From Kitasatospora fiedleri (lineage in GTDB: Bacteria > Actinomycetota > Actinomycetes > Streptomycetales > Streptomycetaceae), in the NCBI RefSeq assembly GCF_948472415.1, contig NZ_OX419519.1, forward strand, positions 5,795,001 to 5,859,000: a stretch of DNA of 64,000 nt, written 5' to 3'. The notes beneath the pieces were generated by a model. It worked only from the letters and a program-made list of their open reading frames with translations, did no database searches and was not told the origin of the DNA. Position numbers and translations under genes: made by a program. Shown in pieces: positions 28,497 through 36,729 of the stretch (positions within the stretch are counted from its first letter, which is position 1; each line of letters begins with the position of its first letter).

Positions 28497-29752
28497 TGCG
28501 TAGCAGTGGCAACGGTGGCAACGGCAGGAACAGCGGCGGCCAGGGCCGGGGCGGGCAGGGCGGCCGCGGCGGCCAGCAGGGCGGGGGCCGGGGCGGATCG
28601 TCGTCCTACGGCGGCGGCAGCGGTGGCGGCCAGGGCCGCGGCGGGCAGTCCGCGCGCGGCGGTTCGGGCTCGGGCTCGGGCTCGTACGGTGGCGGCGGCG
28701 CCCGCGGTGGTTCGGGCTCCGGCTCGTACGGCGCGGGTTCGCGCGGCGGCAGTGGCGGCGGGCGGGGCGAGGAGCGGCGTTACCCGGACCGCCCGCTGCG
28801 CCCGGAGGAGCGCCGGTACGACCGGCCCGAGTACGGCGGCGGGCCGAACGCGACGCCCGGGCGCGGCGCGTACGACTCCCGCAAGCCCGGGGCGGCGCCC
28901 CGGCCGCGCCGGGAGGGGCAGGGCGCGCCCGGCGACCCGCGGCGCCAGCCGCAGCGCTCCCGGGAGCTCCAGGGCCGGATCGAGGACCGGGTGCTGGCCC
29001 GGCACGAGGGCCCCGGCAAGGAGGTCGGCGAGGAGGGCGAGCGCCTGCAGAAGGTGCTGGCGCGGGCCGGCATGGGCAGCCGCCGGGCCTGCGAGGAACT
29101 GATCTCGCAGGGCCGGGTCGAGGTCAACGGCGAGCCGGTGCTGGAGCAGGGCCGCCGGGTCGACCCGGTGAAGGACGAGATCAAGGTGGACGGCCTGACC
29201 GTCGCCACCCAGTCCTACCTGTTCTTCGCGCTCAACAAGCCGGCCGGCGTGGTCTCCACCATGGAGGACCCCGAGGGCCGGCAGTGCCTGGGCGACTACG
29301 TGACCAACCGGGAGACCCGGCTGTTCCACGTCGGCCGCCTGGACACCGAGACCGAGGGCATCATCCTGCTCACCAACCACGGCGAGCTGGCCCACCGCCT
29401 CACCCACCCCCGGTACGGCGTCACCAAGACCTACCTGGCGGCGATCCAGGGCCCGCTGCCGCGCGACCTGGGCAAGACGCTCGCCAAGGGCGTCGAGCTG
29501 GAGGACGGCTGGGCCCGCGCCGACAGCTTCAAGGTGGTCTCCAACCTCGGCAAGAACTACCTGGTCGAGGTGACCCTGCACGAGGGCCGCAAGCACATCG
29601 TGCGCCGGCTGATGGCCGAGGTCGGCTTCCCGGTCGAGAAGCTGGTGCGCACCGCGTTCGGCCCGATCTCGCTGGGCGACCAGAAGTCCGGCTGGCTGCG
29701 CCGCCTGACCAACCCCGAGGTCGGCACCCTGATGCGCGAGGTCGGCCTGTAG
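28496..29752 (+). CDS. RluB/RsuA-family rRNA pseudouridine synthase with RG-rich N-terminus
   Basis: A 418-residue protein. Residues 1-110 are a Gly/Ser/Arg/Gln low-complexity extension like the RGG region of the gene at 1819. An S4 RNA-binding domain follows (RLQKVLARAGMGSRRACEEL, about residue 183). The catalytic domain has the active-site Asp in FHVGRLDTETEGIILLTNHG and the HEGRKHIVRRL motif. Such enzymes convert uridine to pseudouridine in 23S rRNA domain V or 16S rRNA; the site cannot be told from sequence alone. ATG 28496 overlaps the scpB stop. An 18-bp terminator follows. Confidence 0.9.
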   Translation: MRSSGNGGNGRNSGGQGRGGQGGRGGQQGGGRGGSSSYGGGSGGGQGRGGQSARGGSGSGSGSYGGGGARGGSGSGSYGAGSRGGSGGGRGEERRYPDRPLRPEERRYDRPEYGGGPNATPGRGAYDSRKPGAAPRPRREGQGAPGDPRRQPQRSRELQGRIEDRVLARHEGPGKEVGEEGERLQKVLARAGMGSRRACEELISQGRVEVNGEPVLEQGRRVDPVKDEIKVDGLTVATQSYLFFALNKPAGVVSTMEDPEGRQCLGDYVTNRETRLFHVGRLDTETEGIILLTNHGELAHRLTHPRYGVTKTYLAAIQGPLPRDLGKTLAKGVELEDGWARADSFKVVSNLGKNYLVEVTLHEGRKHIVRRLMAEVGFPVEKLVRTAFGPISLGDQKSGWLRRLTNPEVGTLMREVGL

Positions 29753-29764
29753 CCGCGACCGCCA

Positions 29765-29803
29765 CCGGAGCCCGTCCGCCGTGCCACGGCGGACGGGCTC
29801 CGG
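29765..29803 (+). terminator. Hairpin terminator of the parA-scp-pseudouridine synthase cluster
   Basis: A perfect 18-bp stem (29765-29782 with 29786-29803) and 3-base GCC loop start 12 bases after the stop. It is one of the strongest hairpins in the window; no T tract. Confidence 0.85.
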
Positions 29804-29875
29804 CGCGTGCGCGGACCGGCTTTGCCGGGTCTTGACATGTGAGGCGCACCGCACGGCCTTGCCATCGTTCCGCCC

Positions 29876-29930
29876 GGTGGCAGAAGATTGCCACCGAAGT
29901 TCGCCCCGGCGCGTGGCGGAAGTGCGCCAC
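29876..29930. promoter_or_regulatory. Two tandem inverted repeats, candidate operators
   Basis: The first repeat is GTGGCAGAAGATTGCCAC (29877-29894), extended by a flanking G/C pair. The second is GTGGCGGAAGTGCGCCAC (29913-29930). They share GTGGC-n-GAAG-n-GCCAC, and their centres are 36 bases apart, about 3.4 turns. They lie 40-95 bases before the start of the regulator at 29972, downstream of a TTGACA at 29832. They fit autoregulation by a dimeric HTH protein. Confidence 0.5.
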
Positions 29931-29971
29931 CGCGTCAGGCCACCAGGGCGGCGGGGGAAGGAAGCACCACC

Positions 29972-30949
29972 ATGCTGGACGCATTCACCGTGCTGGGCCT
30001 CGGCCTGACCGACGGCCAGGTGTACGCCGCGCTGGTCGTCGCGCCGCAGTCCACCGCCCAGGAGCTGGCGGAGCACTGCGGCCTGACCCTGGAGCAGTGC
30101 CGGGCGGCCCTGGACCGGCTCGCCGAGCAGGGCATGGCCACCCGCGCCCCGGTCGACCGGGAGCGCTACCTGTCGGTCGCCCCCGACGTCGCCATCGGCA
30201 CCCTGATCGGCCACCGCGAGGCCGAGCTGCGCTCCGCCCGGGCCGAGATGCACCGGCTGATGGACGCCTTCCGGGAGGCCTCCCGGTACACCGACCCGGC
30301 GCACTCGGTGGAGGTGCTCACCGGCGGCGAGGCGATCGCCCAGCGGCTGGAGCACCTGATCGAGTCCAGCCAGTACCAGATCCGCGGCTTCGACTGCCCG
30401 CCGTACGTGCAGGACCCGACGGTCGAGCAGCCCCGGCAGCGGGCCAAGCTCAAGTCCGGGGTGCGGATTCGCACCGTCTTCGACAAGGAGGCGATCGCCT
30501 GGCCCGGGCGCCTGGAGCAGGAGATCCTCACCGGCGTCGAGGACGGCGAGGAGGCGAGGGTCCGGCCGGTGCTGCCGATGAAGATGATGATGGCCGACGA
30601 CAAGATGGCGATCATCCCGATCAGCGTCGGCGACAGCGTGCTGGACGCCGCGTACGTGATCCACCCCTCCGCGCTGCTCCAGGCCCTGGACGCGCTGTTC
30701 GAGGCCGAGTGGGAGCGCGCGGTGCCGCTGCAGACCGTGCTCGGCGACGGCGAGGGCCCCGGGCCGGAGGCCGACCACCTCAAGCTGCTGGGCCTGCTCG
30801 CGGCCGGCCTCACCGACGAGTCGATCGCCCGCTCGCTGGGCTGGAGCGCCCGCACCACCCAGCGCCGCCTCCAGGGCCTGATGCGGGAGCTGGGCGCCAC
30901 CACCCGCTTCCAGGCGGGCATGGCGGCCCGGGAGCGCGGCTGGCTCTGA
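29972..30949 (+). CDS. TrmB/LuxR-type transcriptional regulator
   Basis: A 325-residue regulator. The N-terminus is a winged-helix TrmB-like domain (VLGLGLTDGQVYAALVVAPQ, then AQELAEHCGLTLEQCRAALD). The middle is a sensor-like region, and the C-terminus is a LuxR-type HTH (LGLLAAGLTDESIARSLGWS, then RLQGLMRELGATTRFQAGMA). This architecture is abundant in streptomycetes. ATG 29972 follows GGAAGGAAG. The two 18-bp palindromes upstream suggest autoregulation. The C-terminal end resembles that of the regulator at 63292, so they are members of one paralogous family. Target genes are unknown. Confidence 0.8.
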   Translation: MLDAFTVLGLGLTDGQVYAALVVAPQSTAQELAEHCGLTLEQCRAALDRLAEQGMATRAPVDRERYLSVAPDVAIGTLIGHREAELRSARAEMHRLMDAFREASRYTDPAHSVEVLTGGEAIAQRLEHLIESSQYQIRGFDCPPYVQDPTVEQPRQRAKLKSGVRIRTVFDKEAIAWPGRLEQEILTGVEDGEEARVRPVLPMKMMMADDKMAIIPISVGDSVLDAAYVIHPSALLQALDALFEAEWERAVPLQTVLGDGEGPGPEADHLKLLGLLAAGLTDESIARSLGWSARTTQRRLQGLMRELGATTRFQAGMAARERGWL

Positions 30950-31037
30950 GCGCCCGGCCCGCCCGGGGCCGGTGACGGGCCGTCAACGCCCGCCGACGGC
31001 CCCGTGCGGGCCCGGGCCGCGCCCCGGGCCCGCGGGG

Positions 31038-31400
31038 TCAGCTCCAGGGCCGCAGCGCCGCCCAGCGCCCGTCCGGGCCGCGCTCCAGCTTCTCCAGGCC
31101 CAGCACCGCCGTCCGGTTCAGCCGCCCGTACACGTGCGGGAACAGCACCCCCTCGGCGGTGCCCGGCGGCGGCCCGCCGGTGGCCGCCTCCCACTTCACC
31201 ATCGGCTCGACCAGCGCCTCCTCGATCAGCAGCGCCATCAGCGGCTCCGGGGCGTCCCGGAAGAACGCGTTGGCCACCGCCAGCACCGTGGGTTCGTCCG
31301 GCGAGCAGTGCAGGAAGCCCTCGGTCAGCAGCGACGCGGCGGTGTACGGCCGGCCCGGGTCGCGCAGCCAGTCGTCCAGCGGGGCGAGGTGGTAGATCAT
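31038..31400 (-). CDS. DUF952 family protein
   Basis: A 120-residue protein. MIYHLAPLDDW, EGFLHCSPDEPTVLAVANAF and LFPHVYGRLNRTAVLGLEKL are hallmarks of DUF952, a small cytosolic family of unknown function. ATG 31400 is the natural start. It is probably in one operon with the DUF4139 genes upstream, whose last stop is 50 bases away. Confidence 0.85.
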   Translation of the reverse strand: MIYHLAPLDDWLRDPGRPYTAASLLTEGFLHCSPDEPTVLAVANAFFRDAPEPLMALLIEEALVEPMVKWEAATGGPPPGTAEGVLFPHVYGRLNRTAVLGLEKLERGPDGRWAALRPWS

Positions 31401-31449
31401 GCCTCTGTTGTACCCCTCCCGGGCCGGGCCGCCGGGCCAGGGGCGCGGC

Positions 31450-33039
31450 TCACAGCCCCGCCACCTTCGCCGTCGCCGCGATCTCGTACACCAGCGTCAC
31501 CGTGCGCCGGCCGCCCGGCGGCAGCGGCACCTCCCAGCGGACGATGCCCTCGGCGTCCAACTCGTCCGGCGGCGGCGAGCAGTGCTCCTTGCGCAGCCGC
31601 ACCTGCACCGCCGACACCTCCGAGACCGGGATGCGCTCGCGCAGCACCACCACCCGCTCGCCGTGCTCGTCCGGGCCGGAGAAGCGCGACAGGTGCAGCC
31701 GCACCGTGCGGGTCACCAGGGTGCGCTGGCCGCCCAGGCCCGCGCCCTCCCGGCGCTCGTCCGCCTCCCGGACCACCCGCAGGCCGTCCGAGGAGCCGAA
31801 CGCCAGCCGCACCGGCGCGCCCGGCGCGGTGAACTCCAGCGCGCCCCGGCCGGTGTGGCCCGAACCGCGCACCAGGTCCACCGGGCCGGCCAGCAGCGCG
31901 TGCCCCGCCGCGTTGCGGAACGACACCACCTCCGTCACCGCGTCCGACAGCTCCGGCGCCGCCGCGTACTCGCTGCGCGCCGCCGCCTCGAACACGCTCA
32001 CCGGCACCCGGTGCGCCCGCCCGTCCGCGGGCACCGACACCGGGCCGTCCACCCGCAGCACCCGCACCTCGCCGCCGTCGTCCACCCCCGGCAGGCCCGG
32101 CTCCAGCGGGCCGGCGTCCGGGACGGCCTGCTCGCGCAGCTCCACCTCGACGGTCTTCTTCTCCTGCGCCGAGCGCTCCCGCAGCACCAGCCGGTCCTCG
32201 GCCAGCGCCGGCGGCTCGCCCGCCGACGCCGACCGCGCCGTCGACAGCGTCAGCCGCACGTCCGACCAGTCCTCGCCGGTGCGCTGCCACACCACCGCGT
32301 CGCTCTCCAGCCGCAGCCGGCCGTCCACCAGCTCGGCCCGGTACGCCGGACGCCACAGCGCGCACGCCACCAGGTGCCCCACCCGGGCCAGGAACCGGCC
32401 CGGCGCCGCGCACTCCACCGACAGCTCCACGAACGCCAGCAGCTCGGCCGGCTCCCGCTCGGCGAGGTCCAGCGCCTCCTCGGCCCGGGCCAGCTCGGTC
32501 GCCAGCTCCACCGAGCGCAGCCGCGAGGCCCGCAGCCGCTCGCCGTACGACTCCCGCTCCGCGTCCACCCGGTCCAGCTCGCGCGACCAGCGGGCCTGCT
32601 CCAGCTCGCCGCTGCCCGCGCCCTCGCCGATCTCCCGCAGCAGGTCCGCCGCCAGCTGGCCGAGCAGCGCCAGCCTGGCCTGCCACCGCTCCTGGCGGCG
32701 CGACTCGGCCAGGTGCTCGCGCTCCAGGTCGTGCACCCGGCGGCGCAGCGCCGAGTCCTCCGGCCCCGGCGGCAGCGGCACCGGCGGCTGCCAGGACCGC
32801 ACCAGCCGCACGTCCAGCACCTTCGCCCCGCCGCCGGGCGCGCCGTCCGCGTCCAGCAGCGCCGCGTGCAGCGAGCGGTCCACCGCCAGCGCCGTCACCG
32901 GGCCCAGCCGCAGCCGGTGCACGCCCGGCGACAGTTCCAGTTCCGCCGTCCGCTCCAGCTGCGCCCGGTCCTCCAGACAGGTCACGGCCGTCACCGGAAG
33001 GGCGATCGTCTCCTCGGCCACGTTCCACTCCTCCGGCAC
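31450..33039 (-). CDS. DUF4139 domain protein, second of a coupled pair
   Basis: A 529-residue protein of the DUF4139/DUF4140 (mucoidy inhibitor A-like) type. An N-terminal beta-rich region (PVTAVTCLEDRAQLERTAEL) precedes a coiled coil (about residues 100-200, ELDRVDAERESYGERLRASR). The C-terminal DUF4139 beta domain follows (DWSDVRLTLSTARSASAGEP). No signal peptide. The start is uncertain between GTG 33039 and GTG 33021, because a tandem 18-bp duplication gives each its own GGAGGAG site. It lies 2 bases downstream of the stop of a longer paralogue, so the pair is translationally coupled. Family function is unknown. Confidence 0.8.
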   Translation of the reverse strand: MPEEWNVAEETIALPVTAVTCLEDRAQLERTAELELSPGVHRLRLGPVTALAVDRSLHAALLDADGAPGGGAKVLDVRLVRSWQPPVPLPPGPEDSALRRRVHDLEREHLAESRRQERWQARLALLGQLAADLLREIGEGAGSGELEQARWSRELDRVDAERESYGERLRASRLRSVELATELARAEEALDLAEREPAELLAFVELSVECAAPGRFLARVGHLVACALWRPAYRAELVDGRLRLESDAVVWQRTGEDWSDVRLTLSTARSASAGEPPALAEDRLVLRERSAQEKKTVEVELREQAVPDAGPLEPGLPGVDDGGEVRVLRVDGPVSVPADGRAHRVPVSVFEAAARSEYAAAPELSDAVTEVVSFRNAAGHALLAGPVDLVRGSGHTGRGALEFTAPGAPVRLAFGSSDGLRVVREADERREGAGLGGQRTLVTRTVRLHLSRFSGPDEHGERVVVLRERIPVSEVSAVQVRLRKEHCSPPPDELDAEGIVRWEVPLPPGGRRTVTLVYEIAATAKVAGL

Positions 33040-33054
33040 GTTCAACTCCTCCGG
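33019..33054 (-). repeat. Tandem 18-bp duplication of a ribosome site plus start codon
   Basis: 33019-33036 and 33037-33054 are adjacent copies differing by one base. On the minus strand each reads CCGGAGGAG-T/G-GGAAC-type sequence ending in GTG. Each copy carries a full Shine-Dalgarno and a start codon 6 bases later. The upstream copy also contains the TGA stop of the preceding gene. The duplication adds six codons in frame. Confidence 0.9.
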
Positions 33055-35135
33055 TTCCCGCCGACCACGGCCTTGCCGGCCGGGATGCGGACCACATAAC
33101 CGCCCGTCAGCTCCACCGAACCGCCGGGCGGCACCACCACCCGGCGGACCCGCGCCGAGGCGGGCACCTCGGCGGACGGCTCGGCCGGCGGCGACCAGCC
33201 CGGCCGCTCCTCGATCCGCACCTCCGGGTCGCCCGAGACCGGGACCCGCTCGCGGACCTCCACCGACGCCTCGTGCGGCAGCCGGTTCACCAGCTCGATC
33301 CGCACCCCGTGGTCCAGCACCGTCGTCGAGTTCAGCACCCCCGACGTCGACTCCCGCACCTCGGCGTGCCGGGCCACCCGCAGCTCCTCCGCCCGGCCCA
33401 GGCCCACCTCCCGCACCCCGCCCGGTGCCAGCGTCGGCAGCGCCGCCGTCAGCAGGAAGTCGCCGTCCACCGACACCTCCACCGGGCCGGCCAGCAGCGC
33501 GTGCGCCGTCGCGTTCGACAGTTCCAGCACCGCGTACACCGCCTCCTCCACCGAGGGCACCGTCACGTAGCTGGTGCGCACTCCCACCGGCAGCTCCGCC
33601 ACCGCCACCGTGTGCCACACCCCGTCCGAGGGGACGTGCGCCGGGGCCTGCGCGTCGAAACGGTGGTCGAAGGCGCCCGCCGACTCGCGCGGCGGCGCCC
33701 CGAAGCGCGGCAGCGGCAGCCGTCCCACCGCCTCCGCCTCGTGCAGCGCGCCCCCGCCCGCCCCGGGCCGCGCGGGCTCCGGGAACAGCCGGCCCCGGCG
33801 GTACGACTCCTCCTCCGGGCCCGCCAGCACCATCGCCGGGTAGTCCAGCTGGTCGGCGGACGGGCGCGGGTCGGGTGCGGCGGCCGGCGCGAAGTCCGCG
33901 AACGGCTCGGGGGCCGCCCCGCCGTAGCCCTGTGGCGCCCCGCCGAACGCCTGCGCAGCCCCGCCGTACCCCTGGCCGGGCGGCACCGCGCCCGCCGGGG
34001 CCGGGGGCGGCGGGGGAGCGGACGCGGCCACCGGCGCCACCGGCACCGGCGGAGGCGTCGGGACGAACCCCGGCGCCCCCGGGGCGCCCGCCGGACCCCA
34101 GGCCCGGGCCGACGCCCGCCGGGCCGACGGCCGGGGCGCGGGCTTCGGCGCGGGCACCGGGCCGCCGCCCGCCACCGCCACCGCCACCGCCACCGGCGCC
34201 GACGCCGCGTACGGCTCCGGCTTCGCGCGCTGCGCGTCCTGCCAGCCCGCGAACAGGTCGTCCAGGCCGGCCGGCTGGGCCCGCCACCCCGAAGGCGCGG
34301 GCGCCGCCTGCCGGCGGCCGATCCGCAGCGAGGCCAGCTCCGGCAGCGCGCCCGAGCGCACCAGGCTCGCCGTCGACAGCGCCAGCCGCACCCCCGACCA
34401 GTCCTCGCCGGTGCGCTGCGCCACCGACGCCCGCAGCACCAGCCGCGCGGTGCGCTCGCCCCGGCGGTGCGCCAGCCGGTACGTCGGCACCCACACCGCG
34501 CCCGGCACCGCGTACTCCACCTCCAGCTCCACCGGGCCCGCGCCGCGCACCGTCAGCTCGGCGCACGCCCCCGCCTCCACCCCGCCCGGCCGCTCGGCGC
34601 TCGAACGGGCGTCCGCGCGCTCCTCGGCCACCAGCAGGGCGTGCTCGGCCAGCCGGACCTCCTGGGCCAGCTCCACCGCCCGCTCCTGCAGCACCTCCAG
34701 CCGGGTGTCCACGAACTCCGCCAGCGCCAGCACCGCGTCCGCCGGAGCCCGCCGGTGCCCCTCGTCCCGGCGCCGCTGCGGCGGCACCGCGCGCAGCGCC
34801 GCGACCTCGGCGATCCGCTCCTCCAACCGCGCGCGGCGCTCCTCCAGCAGCTCGACCCGGGCCCGCAGCTCCTTCAACTCCTGCTCCCAGGCGGGCCGTT
34901 CGCCGTCGGAGCGGACCCGGGCCGGGTACTCCAGCCGGGCCTCGGCGACCCGCCCGTCACCCGACAGCACCCGCACCCGCAGCGACCCCGCCGCGGCCAG
35001 CCGGGGCAGCCCCGCCACCCGCACCCGGCCGTCCGTCGGCACCACCCCCGACGCCCGGCGCCGGCACACCGCGCCCACCGCGTGCACCACCACCGACTCC
35101 AACCCGGACTCCCACACCGACCGTTTCCCCGCCAC
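33042..35135 (-). CDS. DUF4139 domain protein, first of a coupled pair
   Basis: A 697-residue relative of the next gene. The N-terminal DUF4140-like domain (VVVHAVGAVCRRRASGVVPT) is followed by a coiled coil (ELKELRARVELLEERRARLE). An Ala/Pro/Gly-rich linker lies about residues 305-411 (PVAVAVAVAGGGPVPAPKPA). The C-terminal DUF4139 part has YVTVPSVEEAVYAVLELSNA and ends HEASVEVRERVPVSGDPEV. GTG 35135 (VAGKRSVWESGLES) follows GAAGGGGGCC and is preferred to the more upstream open frame. No secretion signal is visible. Two paralogues in tandem suggest a heterodimer or subunit split. Function unknown. Confidence 0.8.
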   Translation of the reverse strand: MAGKRSVWESGLESVVVHAVGAVCRRRASGVVPTDGRVRVAGLPRLAAAGSLRVRVLSGDGRVAEARLEYPARVRSDGERPAWEQELKELRARVELLEERRARLEERIAEVAALRAVPPQRRRDEGHRRAPADAVLALAEFVDTRLEVLQERAVELAQEVRLAEHALLVAEERADARSSAERPGGVEAGACAELTVRGAGPVELEVEYAVPGAVWVPTYRLAHRRGERTARLVLRASVAQRTGEDWSGVRLALSTASLVRSGALPELASLRIGRRQAAPAPSGWRAQPAGLDDLFAGWQDAQRAKPEPYAASAPVAVAVAVAGGGPVPAPKPAPRPSARRASARAWGPAGAPGAPGFVPTPPPVPVAPVAASAPPPPPAPAGAVPPGQGYGGAAQAFGGAPQGYGGAAPEPFADFAPAAAPDPRPSADQLDYPAMVLAGPEEESYRRGRLFPEPARPGAGGGALHEAEAVGRLPLPRFGAPPRESAGAFDHRFDAQAPAHVPSDGVWHTVAVAELPVGVRTSYVTVPSVEEAVYAVLELSNATAHALLAGPVEVSVDGDFLLTAALPTLAPGGVREVGLGRAEELRVARHAEVRESTSGVLNSTTVLDHGVRIELVNRLPHEASVEVRERVPVSGDPEVRIEERPGWSPPAEPSAEVPASARVRRVVVPPGGSVELTGGYVVRIPAGKAVVGGNRRS

Positions 35136-35327
35136 CTGGCCCCCTTCGCCCGTCGGCCCGCACCCCGGACCCGGGCGCCCAGTCTGCACCCAACCCCCGC
35201 CACCACACCCGGATTTCCCCTGCGCGTCGGCCCACGGGCCCCGCCGGGGCGGTATGCGCGGCCACCGGCGCGTACGAGAGGATGGGCCCGACACACCGTG
35301 ATCGCACCCGGGAGACGAGAAGCCGCC

Positions 35328-36686
35328 ATGCGCACAGCCGCCGTCATCGGCACCGGACTGATCGGCACCTCCGCCGCGCTCGCCCTCACCCGCCGGGGGA
35401 TCAGCGTCCACCTGGAGGACGCCGACCAGGACGCCGCCCGCACGGCCGCCTCACTCGGCGCGGGCACCACCGAACTCCCCGACGGGCCCGTCGACCTGGC
35501 CGTCATCGCCGTCCCGCCCGCCCTGGTCGGCAAGGTCCTCGCGGACTGCCAGCGGCGCGGCCTGGCCCGCTGCTACACCGACGTCGCCAGCGTCAAGGCC
35601 GGGCCGCGCGGCGAGATCGCCGCGCTCGGACTCGACACCGTCCACTACATCGGCTCGCACCCGATGGCCGGCCGCGAACGCTCCGGGCCGCTCGCCGCCA
35701 CCGCCGACCTGTTCGAGGGCCGCCCCTGGGTGCTCACGCCCACCGCCGACACCGACACCGAGACGCTCAACGCCGCGCTCGAACTCGTCGCCCTCTGCGG
35801 AGCCATGCCGATCGTCATGGACGCCGCCGACCACGACCGGGCCGTCGCCCTCGTCTCGCACGCCCCGCAACTGCTCTCCTCGCTGGTCGCCGCCCGGCTC
35901 GAACACGCCGACGAGACCGCCGTCCGGCTCTCCGGCCAGGGCGTGCGCGACGTCACCCGGATCGCCGCCTCCAACCCCGCGATGTGGATCGACATCCTCT
36001 CCGCCAACGCGGGCGTGGTCGCCGACGTCCTCGACGACCTCGCGGCCGACCTCGCGGACACCGTCACCGCGCTGCGGGCCCTCCAGGCCGCCGACGAGGG
36101 CGAGCGGCGCACGGGCGCGGCCGGCATCGAGGCCGTCATGCGCCGAGGCAACACCGGCCAGGCCCGCATCCCGGGCAAGCACGGGGCGCCGCCCACCCGC
36201 TACGAGACGGTCACCGTCGTCCTCGGCGACCAGCCCGGCGAACTCGGCCGCCTCTTCGGCGAGGTCGGCGCGCTGGGGGTGAACATCGAGGACGTGACGA
36301 TCGAGCACTCGACGGGCCAGCAGGTCGGCCACGTGCAGTTGGCCGTCGCGCCGGCGATGGTGCGGGTGCTGGCGGCGGGGTTGCGCGAGCGGGGGTGGGG
36401 GGTAGCGGGCGGGGCTGCGGGGTGGGGGAGAGGGAGCCGCTGCGCGGGGCTCTGGGGGGTGGGGAGAGAAGAGGGCCAGCAGGTCGGCCGCGTGCAGTTG
36501 GCTGTCGCGCCGGCGATGGTGCGGGTGCTGGCGGCGGGGTTGCGCGAGCGGGGGTGGGGGTGCGGGACTGGGGGGTCCGCTGCGCGGGGCTTTGCGGGGT
36601 GGGGCGGTGGGCTGGTCGGCCTGTGGGGGAGGGGGACTGGTGGGGGGTTTCGCTGGGCGGGTCGGGGGTGGGCGGGTGTCCATTAA
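35328..36686 (+). CDS. tyrA: Prephenate dehydrogenase with an extended, duplicated C-terminus
   Basis: A 452-residue reading frame whose first about 360 residues are a normal TyrA. The NAD-binding site is VIGTGLIGTSAALALTRRG, the catalytic-domain signature is YIGSHPMAGRERSGP, and a C-terminal ACT domain runs from YETVTVVLGDQPGELGRLFG to about residue 357. TyrA converts prephenate to 4-hydroxyphenylpyruvate in tyrosine synthesis. After LRERGWG at about residue 357 the frame continues through a duplicate of the QLAVAPAMVRVLAAGLRERG segment and Gly/Trp/Arg-rich residues to 36686. An out-of-frame TAG directly after the first copy (about 36404) suggests the original end. ATG 35328 follows GGGAGACGAGAA. 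Upstream of cmk and der as in other streptomycetes. Confidence 0.85.
   Translation: MRTAAVIGTGLIGTSAALALTRRGISVHLEDADQDAARTAASLGAGTTELPDGPVDLAVIAVPPALVGKVLADCQRRGLARCYTDVASVKAGPRGEIAALGLDTVHYIGSHPMAGRERSGPLAATADLFEGRPWVLTPTADTDTETLNAALELVALCGAMPIVMDAADHDRAVALVSHAPQLLSSLVAARLEHADETAVRLSGQGVRDVTRIAASNPAMWIDILSANAGVVADVLDDLAADLADTVTALRALQAADEGERRTGAAGIEAVMRRGNTGQARIPGKHGAPPTRYETVTVVLGDQPGELGRLFGEVGALGVNIEDVTIEHSTGQQVGHVQLAVAPAMVRVLAAGLRERGWGVAGGAAGWGRGSRCAGLWGVGREEGQQVGRVQLAVAPAMVRVLAAGLRERGWGCGTGGSAARGFAGWGGGLVGLWGRGTGGGFRWAGRGWAGVH
36315..36559 (+). repeat. Tandem duplication of the tyrA 3' end
   Basis: The about 85 bases from 36315 recur from 36474 with an offset of 159 bases (53 codons), with few substitutions, for example CCACGTG against CCGCGTG. 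The spacer is G-rich, and the sequence after the second copy is partly similar (CCGCTGCGCGGGGCT in both). The offset is a multiple of three, so the frame is kept. Confidence 0.9.
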
Positions 36687-36729
36687 CCTTGAGGGTGAGT
36701 TCTGGTGTCGTGAGAGAGAGGTTCGCCCC

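Noticed and set aside
29832..29837. TTGACA as a complete promoter for the regulator at 29972
   Set aside because: The hexamer is good, but no -10 at the right distance was found, so only the palindromes are reported.
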